Notes: a model not told the origin generated them from the letters alone. Shown: positions 11,498-23,863, counted from the first letter of the stretch. The stretch: DNA of 64,000 nt from Limnomonas spitsbergensis (GCA_037349105.1 JAYJMM010000114.1:3463501-3527500), one strand, 5' to 3'. Program-made: numbers and translations.

Positions 11498-14400
11498 CTA
11501 TGAGCAAACCACGAGAGAAGCAATCTGCTTGACAGTGAGCACGCGGTTGAAGAATACATCGGCTGCCAGGAATGTGACACACCTGATATGATGGAGGGGT
11601 TAGGGGTTAGGTTGCACACCTCATGATGGAGGGTTAAGGGTTCCAGGTGACCCACCTCATGAAGTCATAATGGAGGGTTAAGGGTTTGGGGTTCAGGCGA
11701 CACACTTGATGATGGAGGGGTAAGGGGTTTTAGGGTTTAGGTGACCCACCTCATGATGGAACTTTAGGGTTTAGGGTTCAGGACACACACCTGATGATAG
11801 AGGGGTTAGGGTTTTAGGGTTCATCTGCTGATCAAGGATAGAAAATTATTTCAGAGGGAATCTTGATGTTCAAAGGAGATGTTCAGGGTTGTCTCGGAAC
11901 TGAACCCTAATCCCACCTCTCGCTGTGTAACTTCTTGGCTACAGGGTTGTTCAGGGTTGTCCCTAAATCTGTACCCTAATCCCACCTCTTGCAGTGCAGG
12001 TTCTTGGGTTCAGGGTCAAAGGTTGTCCCTGAATCTGAACCCTAATCCCACCTCTTGCGGTGTAACTTCTTGGCTTCAGGGTTCAGGGTTGTCCCTGAAT
12101 TTGAATCCTAATCCCACCTCCTGCAAGCAGGTTCTTGGGTTCAGGATCAAGGGCTGTCCCTGAACCTGAACCCCAATTCCACCTCTTGCAAGCAGGTTCT
12201 TGGGTTAAGGGTCAAGGGTTGTGTGCTGATGCCTCATCCCAAACCCGATTCCCATCTCCCAAAGCAGGTTCTTGGTCTAAGGATCGAGGGTTGTCCCTGA
12301 ACCCGAGCGCGATTCCCACCTCTCGCGGTGCAGGTTCTTGGCGAGCTGCTCCATGCACGTGATGCTTTCTATGCTGATGCCGATGTCCGTCGTCAGGTGA
12401 GGTGACGAGTGGGAGCGTTGCACCACGTTGTGAAGCTGAGAGAGAAGCTGCTGCCGCTGAAGAAGGACCTGAAGGGACACAGAATCGCGGAGACGAGGGA
12501 GGCAGGGGTTCAGCAGTGTTGTACAGTGATGAATTGCGTCATACAGTCATTGAGTCATGTACAGTGAGGTACATTAACAAGCAATGTAGTACAGCATTGT
12601 AGCACAGTTGTTTTCAGTGTGGACCAGGGGACCAGGACACAGGCCTGTGAGGGGCTGCTGAGAGGCCTCCACTGTGGGAGCCTGCAGAGACAGAACCATG
12701 GCATGAACCATGGCATGCAGAGACAGAACCATGACCAGAACCATGGCATGAACCATGGCATGAACCATGGCATGCAGAGACAGAACCATGACCAGAACCA
12801 TGGCATGAACCATGGCATGCAGAGACAAAACCATGACCAGAACCATGGCATGAACCATGGCATGCAGAGACAGAACCATGACCAGAACCATGGCCTGAAC
12901 CATAGCCTACAGAGACAGAACCAAGGCCTGAACCATGGCCTACAGAGACAGAACCATGACCAGAACCATGGCCTGAACCATGGCCTACAGAGACAGAACC
13001 AAGGCCTGAACCATGGCCTACAGAGACAGAACCAAGGCCTGAACCATGGCCTACAGAGACAGAACCAAGGCCTGAACCATGGCCTACAGAGACAGAACCA
13101 AGGCCTGAACCATGGCCTACAGAGACAGAACCAAGGCCTGAACCATGGCCTACAGAGACAGAACCAAGGCCTGAACCATGGCCTACAGAGACAGAACCAT
13201 GGCATGAACCATGGCCTGAACCATGGCCTACAGAGACAGAACCAAGGCCTGAACCATGGCCTACAGAGACAGAACCAAGGCCTGAACCATGGCCTACAGA
13301 GACAGAACCAAGGCCTGAACCATGGCCTACAGAGACAGAACCAAGGCCTGAACCATGACCTACAGAGACAGAACCATGGCATGAACCATGGCCTGAACCA
13401 TAGCCTACAGAGACAGAACCAAGGCCTGAACCATGGCCTACAGAGACAGAACCAAGGCCTGAACCATGGCCTACAGAGACAGAACCAAGGCCTGAACCAT
13501 GGCCTACAGAGACAGAACCAAGGCCTGAACCATGGCCTACAGAGACAGAACCAAGGCCTGAACCATGGCCTACAGAGACAGAACCAAGGCCTGAACCATG
13601 GCCTACAGAGACAGAACCAAGGCCTGAACCATGGCATGCAGAGACAGAACCAAGGCCTGAACCATGGCCTACAGAGACAGAACCAAGGCCTGAACCATGG
13701 CCTGCAGAGACAGAACCAAGGCCTGAACCATGGCATGCAGAGACAGAACCAAGGCCTGAACCATGGCCTGCAGAGACAGAACCAAGGCCTGAACCATGGC
13801 CTACAGAGACAGAACCAAGGCCTGAACCATGGCCTACAGAGACAGAACCAAGGCCTGAACCATGGCATGCAGAGACAGAACCAAGGCCTGAACCATGGCA
13901 TGCAGAGACAGAACCAAGGCCTGAACCATGGCCTACAGAGACAGAACCATGGCCTGAACCATGGCCTACAGAGACAGAACCAAGGCCTGAACCATGGCCT
14001 GCAGAGACAGAACCATGGCCTGAACCATGGCCTGCAGAGACAGAACCATGGCCTGAACCATGGCCTGCAGAGACAGAACCAAGGCCTGAACCATGGCCTA
14101 CAGAGACAGAACCATGGCCTGAACCATGGCCTGCAGAGACAGAACCAAGGCCTGAACCATGGCCTACAGAGACAGAACCAAGGCCTGAACCATGGCCTAC
14201 AGAGACAGAACCAAGGCCTGAACCATGGCCTACAGAGACAGAACCAAGGCCTGAACCATGGCATGCAGAGACAGAACCAAGGCCTGAACCATGGCCTACA
14301 GAGACAGAACCATGGCCTGAACCATGGCATGCAGAGACAGAACCAAGGCCTGAACCATGGCCTACAGAGACAGAACCAAGGCCTGAACCATGGCATGCAG

Positions 14401-17400
14401 AGACAGAACCATGGCCTGAACCATGGCCTGCAGAGACAGAACCAAGGCCTGAACCATGGCCTGAACCATGGCATGAACCATGGCATGCAGAGACAGAACC
14501 AAGGCCTGAACCATGGCCTACAGAGACAGAACCAAGGCCTGAACCATGGCCTGAACCATGGCCTACAGAGACAGAACCAAGGCCTGAACCATGGCATGCA
14601 GAGACAGAACCATGGCCTGAACCATGGCCTACAGAGACAGAACCAAGGCCTGAACCATGGCCTACAGAGACAGAACCAAGGCCTGAACCATGGCATGCAG
14701 AGACAGAACCAAGGCCTGAACCATGGCTTGCGGAGACAGAACCAAGGCCTGAACCATGGCCTACAGAGACAGAACCATGACCAGAACCATGGCCTGAACC
14801 ATGGCCTACAGAGACAGAACCAAGGCCTGAACCATGGCCTGCAGAGACAGAACCATGGCCTGAACCATGGCCTGCAGAGACAGAACCAAGGCCTGAACCA
14901 TGGCTTGCGGAGACAGAACCATGACCAGAACTAAAGCCTGCAGAGACAGAACCATGGCCTGAACCATGGCCTGCAGAGACAGGACCATGGCCTACAGAGA
15001 CAGAACCATAACCAGAACCATGGCCTGCGGAGAAAGAACCATGGCCTGAACCGTAGCCTGCAGAGAGAGAACCATGACCAGAACCATGCCCAAAACCATG
15101 GCCAGCGGAGACATAACCATGACCAGAACCATGGCATGAACCATGGCCTACAGAGACAGAACCATGGCCTGAACCATGGCCTGCAGAGACAGAACCAAGG
15201 CATGAACCATGGCCTGCAGAGACAGAACCAAGGCCTGAACCATGGCCTACAGAGACAGAACCACGACCAGAACCATGGCCTGAACCATGGCATGCAGAGA
15301 CAGAACCATGACCAGAACCATGGCATGAACCATGGCATGCAGAGACAGAACCATGGCCTGAACCATGGCCTGAACCATGGCCTGAACCATAGCCTACAGA
15401 GACAGAACCATGACCAGAACCATGGCATGAACCATGGCCTGCAGAGACAGAACCAAGGCCTGAACCATGGCATGCAGAGACAGAACCAAGGCCTGAACCA
15501 TGGCCTGAACCATGGCCTACAGAGACAGAACCAAGGCCTGAACCATGGCCTGAACCATGACATGCAGAGACAGAACCATGACCAGAACCATGGCATGCAG
15601 AGACAGAACCAAGGCCTGAACCATGGCCTACAGTGACAGAACCAAGGCCTGAACCATGGCCTACAGAGACAGAACCATGGCCTGAACCATGGCCTACAGA
15701 GACAGAACCAAGGCCTGAACCATGGCCTACAGAGACAGAAGCAAGGCCTGAACCATGGCCTACAGAGACAGAACCAAGGCCTGAACCATGGCATGCAGAG
15801 ACAGAACCATGGCTTGAACCATAGCGTACAGAGACAAAACCATGACTATAACCATGGCCTGCTGCCATCATGGCCTCTCTGGCCAGCAGGCCCAGGCTGC
15901 AGTAGGACATGCTGCACCAGGATCCGGCTGCCACAGGCAGGGAGGCAGCTGGATAGAAGCTGGTGTGCCTTAAACATTACACTGTTGCTCAAGTTGGGCA
16001 GCTGAAGGCACTCAAGACCCGCATCAGTTCTTCACCAAAACCACAATTCAGGTCATAATTATTCAAACAAGGTCTCGCAAAAGGTGGATTCATTCATATA
16101 ATTTTTAATATTGCGTGCTGCAGCTGCTCACCCGTGCATTGCGTTCTTGGTTTAAGGTACAGAGTACAGACCCATAACTCTAAGTTATATATTCGTGTGC
16201 TGCAGCTGCTCACCCGCGAGTTCAGTTCCTGGCAAAGCCCATCCAGCATGACCGTGTCCATCAGCTGCTCCTCATCCAAGTTGCAGGAGGAGACAACCTA
16301 AGGAGGTCAGGAGGCACATGCTGCTTCAGTTAAGCCCCAGACCTTCAGCTAGGCCTACTGTTTTAATTCATGGCAATTTGAAATCCAGCTGCAATTTGCA
16401 GTCGGGCAAATCCTGCTAAGATTCAGATACGGTTCAGCTGCCAGTCAGGGCGATTTGCATGTTCGCCACAATTTGCAGCCACCCACCGGCCTGAGGTGGC
16501 CAAGCAGTGCCCAGGTGCAGCAAGCCATGTCACCAGGGGACACCGCCTGCAGGCCTGCCACAGTCTTATCACAGGGGGGGCGGCCTGATGGCTCAGTGAA
16601 CAGCAAAATACACACAGACTGGCAAAGGCGCACGTGCCGTGCTGGATTCAAACACAGTCAACTGGGCAGATGGGCAGAATGCGCCGTTGGCTTCAAACCG
16701 GGTAACCATCTCGGTGGACACGCACCTTCTCCCAATGCTGGGCGGGGACCTGGCCAACCCCTGTCTTGATCAGCAGAGCCTTGTTGAACTCAGGGTTCAG
16801 GAACTCCAGGTATTTCCCTGTGAAACAGGAGAGACCAGTGCCAATTACACTGTGCATAAGCCAGTCCCGCCTTCTTAAACATGGGGTTCAGGTACTCAAG
16901 GTGTTTCCCTGTGAAGGAGGAGGAGCGTTCATTATAATATGTATCCGACAGCACACGAGCACTGCCTTACTGAACACGGGTTTCAATGATTGGAGGCGTT
17001 TCCCTGTGGAGGTGGAGGAGCAGTCAGAGCAGGAGAGCCTGTCTTCCTTTCATAACGTACCAGACCACCGCTGTTGAACTCTGGATTTAACAAGTCAAGG
17101 TATTTGCCTGTGGAGGAGAAGAACCAGTGGATGGAGGGCAGATCCAGGTTCAAGTACTAATGGTGTTTTCTTGTGAGGGGGGGGGATTCGTGTTTCTTTG
17201 TGCGCCCCAGTCTTTATTCACAGCTCTTTATTGAACACGGGGCTCAAGAATTCAAGGTTCGGCCTGAGGAGGAGGAGGTCCAGTCGGAGGATGTTTCTTC
17301 ATTGCATTGGACAAAGCAGTTTTTGGTCTGCCAGTCCACCTTGCAGAAGGCCAAACCTTGACTGGCCTGTAGGCACAGGCCCAATCGACACAGCTGTCCA

Positions 17401-20400
17401 TGAATAAGGCCTCCAACGGAAGGCCTAGAAGCCACTGCTACGTACCTAAACTGCAGCAGAGCCAATGACCAAGAATAACTGCTGCAACTCACCGATGTCC
17501 GTCATCCCGCGAATCAAGAGCCGCAGTTGTAGGCACGCTTCTTCTTGTGTCAAGGACCCTGACCGGATCCCCCAGAGCGAAAGGTTCCCCGACGACTCAG
17601 GCTGCGGCTGTTGGTGGGCGATTACCAGGGCAGTGCAACTACCGCAGTTGGGCTGGCCAAGGGTCCTGCCTGACCCTAATGTCGAGGGGAAGCCGGCGGA
17701 GTCCAAATCGCAGGCGAGCAGCAGCCGCGAGATCTCCTCGACCACCTTCTCAAAGATCTTGCAGGCGCCGGCGACGTCCAGCTTCATGAGCTGTGGAAGT
17801 GGTCCGAAATTCAAAAAATCGAGTACAAGAATTCGCAAGGATTTGCTGTGGGGAGGCAAGAAGGGGAACATGAGGAGCAGAGGATGTGGAGAGTCTTAAA
17901 AGCATTTCTTGGGAGCCGTTGCCATGTCCCTGGAGCAACGCATCTGTAGCCCTACCGACATTCCCTTTCAAACATCAAACATGCCCCAAACAGTGCACGG
18001 CAACTGCGGGAATACCGCAAGCTTAAGAGTCATCCTTTTTCGATCATGGTAACGGATCCTGGGACATGGGATCCCCTTCCAAACATGCTCCATGTGACAG
18101 GCACCCCTTGCACAAGTGCTTACATCCATCATGGTCACAGACGCCAGCACAGGGTGTGCCGCCACTGGAGGCGCCTCGCCGACTAGGCGAGAGCTGACTA
18201 GCTTGGTCCATGATTGGATCTGCTCGTCCCGCACCTGCAAACGGTTAAGGGTCAAGGGTCAAACACTGAACCGGATCTGCTCATCACGCACCTACCACGG
18301 CATTAGGGTTAAAGGATTTACCCTCAACTGGCTCTACTCATCACACACCTGCGCATTGCAGAGCAGGAATCATGTCTGGCTTTCAGATTCTAGAGTGCCT
18401 GCGCTGCAGCAGGTTTCTGCTTGCAATTCAAACTCTCAAGCCCATATTGAATACGGTAACAGCATATGAGACATGTTACCAGTATTCATAAGGGTTTATC
18501 TTTTAGAATCAGGTATCCTATCTGACGTTTCGATTTCGAGAGGCCTGCGCAGCTAGGGGGCTCCCCCTGTACGCAGCACCAGGTTGCAATTCAAACTCTC
18601 AATCGTTATTGAATACAGTATCAGCCTGGTAACAGCATTTGAGACAGATTACCGGTATGTGTATGGGTTCATCATTTAGAGGCAGGAATCCAGTCTGAAA
18701 TTTCGACTTAGGGGCCTGCAAAGCAAAATAGGTTTCAGCAGGTTTCAGCTTGCAATTTAAGCTCTCAATTGTATTTTGAGCGCGGTACCCACGTATGAGA
18801 CAGGTTACCGACTTTCATCTGGGTTCATCATTTGAGAGGCAGGAATCTAGACTGACGCTTCTATTTGGGGTCCTGCGCAGCAACAGGTTCCAGCTTGTTA
18901 TTCAAACCAGCTTGTTATTCATACCAGGTTTCAGCTTGTTATTCAAACACTCCAGCGTATCTTGAATACAGTACCAACATCAAGGCAACATGTGAGAAAT
19001 AGAGAACCGGTACCATAATTCACATTTCACAGGTTCGACATTATAGGGAAAGGATTCCAGCCTGACATTTTGATTTGGGGACGCCTGCGCTGCAGGAAAA
19101 TGCACATTGTAACTCTAACTCTCAATCGTATCTTGAACACAGTACCAGCATGTGAAACATAGAGTAAGGGTATGCACAAGGGTTTATCATTTAATTTTTA
19201 GGCAAGAATCCAGTATGAGTAAAAAACTGAATCCTATTGTTTTTCTCTTTTTTCTCGCCTATTAAACAATCCGCTTTACTTGCATGTTTGTCCTGTTTTG
19301 ATTGAGGGAGCCTGTTCTGCAGCAGGTTGCAGCTTGCAATTCAAACTCTCGGATATTGAGTAAGGGACCAGCAAATGAGAAGCAGAGCACCAGTACTCAT
19401 ACAGGTTAACCCTTCTACAGGCAAGATTGCAGTCTGATGTTTCAATTTGGGGGCGCATGCGCTGCAGCAGGTTTCCGCATGCAATTCAAACTCTCAATCG
19501 TGAGTTGAATAGGGTACCAGCATATGAGTACACGGAGTACTGGATACCTGTATTCATGCAATCATATGGGTTCATCGTTTTACAGGAAGGAAAACAGTTA
19601 AGTTTCAATTCGGGGGTGCATGCACTGCAGCAGGCTGCAGCTTCCATTGCAAATTCTCAATCGTATTTTGAACGTGTTCACAGCATATGAGACACATGAG
19701 CCACGGATACTTGTATTCATACAATTATGAACAGGTTAATCATTTTAGAGGAAGCAATCCAGCCTGACGTTTCAATATGGGGGAGCATACGCTTCAGCAG
19801 GGTTTTTTTCTTGCGATTCAAACACTCCCGGATACGGTGTGTGAGGCATGAGGGGCCTTCAGAAAGGTTGATCCTTTGAGTATGAAGAACTGAGCAGACC
19901 TTGACCCCAGAAAGCCAGGTCAAGACCTGCTCATATCTTCGGGAAAAGAGGTGAGCAGACATTGACCCAAGCCAGACTACCACAAGCTGGCCAGATGACC
20001 AGGACTGGACACGCAACCCTTACATCCACCGATACCAGATCAAAGAAGTCAGGATAGGCGCCAGGTTCATGATGGGTAATGATTTTGTGTACAGGTGAGA
20101 AAATCTGTGTAGAATGTGAGGAAGATAATGGGGTAGAGGGTGAGTAAGCTGGTGTAGAGGGTGAGGAGCACAACCCCATCGAAAGTCATTGTACACATGT
20201 TGGAGGCCTTTCAAGGATGATCGAAGGCTACCAGCACACTGGTATCTAATGGAATTCCTTCTTAAAAAAAATCACGTGAGCACGCAGGAGCGGAGTACGC
20301 GTTCATGGACTCAAAACAGGAGGTAAGGTTCAGGGTTCGGGGTAACCAGCTAATACTCACCCTCCCTCTGCGTTGGCAAGGAAAGAGCAGGCTCACCAGG

Positions 20401-23269
20401 CCGAAATCGCCAAAAATGAATTGATAGGGGGGGGGGGACTTGACACTGAACAAACCTGGCAAAAATTGCTGAGCATTGGCTGCTGTCGTCTGACCCTCCG
20501 CTTGAGAGCTCTTTTGCAGGCTAGCTGAGAGCATGCGTTTTTTCACTCTCTTCTGCTCCCTATTTAGACATCGCAAGACTGCTGGACACACTTTGGACTT
20601 CATGAATATGCAAAAAAAAGAAAATGCGCGCAATAGGTGAGCAGGTAGCTGCACAAACCTGGACGGGAGTTCTGAGCATCTGCAGCCGTCGCATGAGGGC
20701 ATCCCCCTGGCTTGATAGGAAATTGGCAACTAGGTGGGAGCATCCCTTCTCCCCTCTCTGTTCGTCCCAGGACAGCTGGGCAGTCAAGCTTGAATGAACC
20801 CGCTAAGACAAGCAAAACAGACCTGGACGAAAGTACAGAGACCAGTAAAAATAAACTAGGACGACAGTGCTGAGACAAGCAAATCTTAGGCCAAACTTGA
20901 AACTTAACTGGATGAAAGCGCTGAGCATACACTACAATCGTCTGAGTTGGCTTTAAATAACGCTTTTGCTGGATAGCTGAGAGCTTGCGTTATTTTCTCT
21001 TCCCAATGCCCTCTACTATTCCTGGGACAAAGACAAGCAAATACAAACCTGGACAAAGACAAGCAAAACAATCCTGAAGCCTTCAATTCGCAAGGAGAAA
21101 AGCATCTGCTACCGTCGCCTGAACTTCAGGTTGAAAAGGCTTTTACAGACCAGCTGAGAGCATGCATTATTTGATTTCTTATTCCCATTTTCCCGGGACA
21201 ACTGGAAAAGCAAACAGACCTGGAAGAAAGCGCTGAGAATGCGCTTATTTTATCCTCTTCATGCCCTCTGTTTCCCCTGAAAAAACAAGAAACGTAGACA
21301 GAAGTACCAACATTCCAGCACCAACCTCGATAAATGTGCTGAGCATGCGCTGCCTGCGTCTGAGGGCATCGTTCTGCTTCTCCAGAGCTGCAGCCTGCGC
21401 GCGCTTCTCTTCCAGCAGGATCTCAAGCTCGTCAAACTTATTGTTCCTGTCCTTCGCCCGCTTGCAGTGCCGACTCCGATTCCCCTTCTTATCGCCAGGC
21501 AACACGGGCGGGGGCTGGGTCCGTTCCCCTAGGTTCAACGTCCCTTCGTGCGGCTCCTGACAAAAGAAGGACAGTGTTTACAGTTAAGAGCATGCCAAGC
21601 CGTATTCGAAGGCCGCCGGGCGGCCGCCACTGGGCCAACGGGGACCTTGACTGGCCTGCAGCCTAATGTACAAGCAAGCCCTGTTGGCCATAGGCCAGGT
21701 TGTAGCTGAAGCACACTAAAAGAAACGGTGCAGCACGAGCCTTCATCATTCCCCACAGGCACTCTAATGGAAGTGGTTTTGGTTCCAATTATTATCCGGC
21801 ATGGAACAAAATGTGCTAGCAAATAAGTCCCGACTTGGCCATGCTCCCATGCAAAGATATTGGCACTGGTCAGCTCAGCGCCCATGCTAAGAGGTTTGCA
21901 CCGGTCAGTCATGCGCCCATGCAAAGAGTTTGGCACTGGTCAGTCCAGCACCCATGCAAAGAGGTTTGCACCGGTCAATCATGCGCCCATGTAAAGATGC
22001 TGGCACTGGTTAACCATGCACCTATGCAAAGAGGATGGCACTGGTCAGCCATGCGCCCATGCAAAAAGGTTGCCACCAGTCAACCATGCTTCCGTGCAGA
22101 GATATTGACACTGGTCAGCCATGCTTCCGTGCAAAGATATGGGCACTGGACAGCCATGCGCCCATGCAAAGATATTGACACTGGCCAGTCATGCATCCAA
22201 GCAAAGATTTTGGCACAGGTCAGCCCAGCGCCCATACAAAGAGGTTAGCACTGGTCAGTCATGCGCCCATGCAAAGAAGTTTGCACTGGACAGCCATGCT
22301 CCCATGCAAAGATGATGGCACTGGCCATGCTCCCATGCAAAGATATTGGCACAGGTCAGCCCAGGGCCCATGCAAAAAAAATTGCACTGTTCAGTCATGC
22401 GCCTATGCATAGATGCTGGCACTGGTTAGCCATGCTCCCATGCAAAGAGGTTGGCATGGCAGGTGACTGGTCATCTTCCGTCCTGATAAACATTTATTTT
22501 TAATATACATGAGTTGAATGTCAGGCACTGCCTCAATCTTCTTATTACAGTGCTCTCCAGACCACCGGGGGGCTACCGGGCTGCCACACAGTGATGATTG
22601 GTCCCTAGCCTTGACCAGCCTATGTCCGGCAGCCCAAGCAACAGAGCTTGCTGCACCAAGCCTGACCAGCAATGGGACGTGACGCAGCTGAAGTGCAGCT
22701 GAAGCAACCCAAAATAAACAATGCTGCTTCACCTTTGAGGCTGCACCTGGCGCCTGAACTGGCATCTGTTGCTGCAGCTGCGTCACCATGTTCTGCAGCT
22801 GCATGAGCGTCTTTTGCAAATGAGGTGCCGCCGCCGCCGCGTCCTGAGGAGCGACCAACTGCTTCATCTGGAGGAGCAGCGATTGGATCTGCTGCATCTG
22901 CCCGGCGTCCTGGCGCTGAGTGGCTGGCTGGGAAGAAGGTCCAGGCCCGGTCCCGTAGTCACTGCTGCCTTGCCTCATGGCAGAAGTGTCCGTGGAGGAC
23001 ATGCCATACATATATGGCTGGGGCATGCCGTCAAGCTGAGCGAACATGCCGTCGAAATCGTCCAGCAGGATGGACAAGTCCGAAGCAACGTGGGGCGAGT
23101 GCATCTCGCCGGATGGAAAGGCACTTGTGAGGGCTGGCCGATCTTGGTGAACCCCAACGCTTGGATTTCTTGTAAAACACTCGAAGTCTCCAGGCCAGTC
23201 GTCAGATAGCGCATGGTCTGAAGCGCAACTCGATGTGGTTACCACAGGCCAGGTTGGCGTCGACGTCAT
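11498..23269 (-). CDS. bZIP-like transcriptional regulator
   Basis: Minus-strand exons: 23269-22733, 21556-21326, 18234-18124, 17790-17493, 16817-16750, 16297-16214, 12468-12320, 11582-11498; 1563 nt, 520 aa, all GT-AG and in phase, stop TAG at 11498. Residues 1-179 are a low-complexity N-terminus rich in Asp, Ser and Gln with a Gln-rich helix near 120-175. Residues 202-219 are basic (KKGNRSRHCKRAKDRNNK) and run into a leucine repeat with Leu at 223, 237, 244 and 251 (Lys at 230), then VRDEQIQSW. This is the bZIP layout, DNA binding plus dimerisation, in the nucleus. The usual N-x7-R basic signature is not exact (N-x6-R), so DNA specificity may differ. The C-terminal half (about 257-520) is mostly helical-looking with no family I recognise; it ends NRVLTVKQIASLVVCS. 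The gene is dominated by intron repeats: junction arrays flank exons 2, 3, 5, 6, 7 and 8, and intron 6 holds a 3.2 kb minisatellite. Alternative: a non-bZIP coiled-coil protein. Confidence 0.75.
11574..11800 (-). repeat. Acceptor-side junction array of bZIP-like exon 8
   Basis: The real acceptor is TATCAG|GTGTGTCAC at 11582. Upstream in the intron, five to six further units of about 45-55 bp carry the phrase GACACAC-CTGATGATGG or GACCCACCTCATGATGG (plus-strand reading) joined by TTAGGG-rich spacers. Each is a degenerate copy of intron end plus exon start. Confidence 0.8.
11895..12345 (-). repeat. Donor-side junction array of bZIP-like exon 7
   Basis: Seven copies, 64-73 bp apart (about 12315, 12251, 12178, 12113, 12046, 11981, 11912), of the exon 7 end and its 5' splice site. 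The real junction is AAGAACCTGCACCGCGAGAG|GTGGGA; copies keep AAGAACCTGC, a variable centre and GAG|GTGGGA-like ends, with telomere-like AGGGTT spacers. Confidence 0.9.
12690..15860. repeat. 33 bp minisatellite, about 95 units, inside bZIP-like intron 6
   Basis: The plus-strand unit is CTACAGAGACAGAACCAAGG followed by CCTGAACCATGGC, 33 bp, mixed with 12 bp sub-units such as AACCATGGCATG. Because 33 is a multiple of three and no unit has a stop, several frames on both strands stay open for 700-1100 codons. On the minus strand each unit ends TTCTGTCTCTGTAG|GCC, so it resembles a 3' splice site; I do not see that it copies the real acceptor at 12468. Exons on either side (16214 and 12468) join in phase across it, so it is treated as intronic. 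Confidence 0.95.
16110..16225 (-). repeat. Donor-side duplication of bZIP-like exon 6
   Basis: The exon 6 end and donor (minus strand GAACTCGCGG|GTGAGCAGCTGCAGCAC at 16214) are copied once downstream, at about 16117-16160, as AACGCAATGCACGG|GTGAGCAGCTGCAGCAC. Confidence 0.85.
16770..17290 (-). repeat. Acceptor-side junction array of bZIP-like exon 5
   Basis: Six units, 64-103 bp apart. The real junction on the minus strand is TTTCACAG|GGAAATACCTGGAG at 16817. Copies near 16899, 16996, 17099, 17163 and 17255 keep the CCTCCACAGGGAAA-CACC-TTGA pattern and the downstream CCTGAACCC-like phrase of the exon. Confidence 0.85.
18218..19860 (-). repeat. Acceptor-side arrays upstream of bZIP-like exon 3
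   Basis: Next to the exon, three copies (57-58 bp apart) of the real junction GCAG|GTGCGGGACGAGCAGATCC at 18234: the others start GTAG|GTGCGTGATGAG and GCAG|GTGTGTGATGAG. Farther upstream, from about 18360, about nine diverged units of roughly 145-225 bp carry CCTGCTGCAGCGCAGGC, TTGAATTGCAAGCTG-like and GAGAGTTTGAAT phrases; these are not clearly derived from an exon. Confidence 0.8.
20434..21330 (-). repeat. Donor-side junction array of bZIP-like exon 2
   Basis: The real exon end on the minus strand is GCGCATGCTCAGCACATTTA, then TCGAG|GTTGGT at 21326. About six degenerate units follow (near 21215, 21080, 20900, 20830, 20660, 20450), each with an ATGCTCAGC-like core, a loosely conserved exon tail and an AG|GTTTGT-type end, plus a GCATGCTCTCAGCT block. 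They could be decayed duplicates or weak alternative exon ends. Confidence 0.7.
21835..22465 (+). repeat. 35 bp tandem array in bZIP-like intron 1
   Basis: About 17 units of CATGCGCCCATGCAAAGAGG plus TTGGCACTGGTCAGT (35 bp with variants). No relation to the neighbouring exon edges was noticed, unlike most arrays here. Confidence 0.9.
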
Positions 23270-23863
23270 AGGATGCGCTAACTATGAAAGCAAACGCTGC
23301 ATTATTAAATATGCAATGAAGGGGAAGTGTTTTGACGAGACTGCGAAGGGCTTACCCGGGGGTGCTCACGAAGCCTAGGTTTATTACCTGTGTATCGTAC
23401 AAAATGAAAAGAGGCACTGGATGATGGATGAGCACAAATAGGTGTACCGGCAGGTTCAAAATGGAGTTCACAATTGATCGCCGTGGGGGCCGGGCGGTGA
23501 GCAAGTGCGTCCCAATATCCTCGTGGTTTAAACCATGCGTAAACCACGTAAACCTCCCTCGTCCAGGGAGTCACGTACTCACGTGGCGAGGAGTTCTTAC
23601 ATAGGGTGCAAAACCCTAAAATTACGCTCAACCTGCACTAAACCATGCACCAGTACATCTAAGACATCTAAGTATTCAGAGTGTGGATGAGGTGTGGATG
23701 CTCTTCGGTGCATTAATTTCTGTAATCTACCTTCTGAATGCTAAATATACCGACACCTCACGTCGGCCTCGTTCAAAGATCCGCCCACCAGCAGGGACGA
23801 TCGCTCGCAAAGCTGGTAGCAAGTTAGCGCGTGCAAAAGGGGGCCTAATCACGCCCTGCATAA
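23270..23863. promoter_or_regulatory. Divergent promoter region between bZIP-like and PACRG-like genes
   Basis: The start codons of the two genes are 594 bp apart and point away from each other, so both promoters and 5' UTRs must lie here. AT-rich patches occur near 23300-23320 and 23735-23755. I could not assign specific transcription-factor sites. Confidence 0.6.

Noticed and set aside
12555..15934. Very long open frames on both strands (up to 1106 codons) in the 33 bp array
   Set aside because: They exist only because the repeat period is a multiple of three and lacks stops; they lie inside an intron whose flanking exons join in phase. Low-complexity translation, no family.
15890..15960. 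Candidate bZIP-like exon between exons 6 and 7
   Set aside because: No acceptor gives a phase-0 start without a stop; exons 6 and 7 fuse cleanly without it.
21835..22465. CRISPR-like regular repeats
   Set aside because: Units are contiguous with no unique spacers; the window is eukaryotic.
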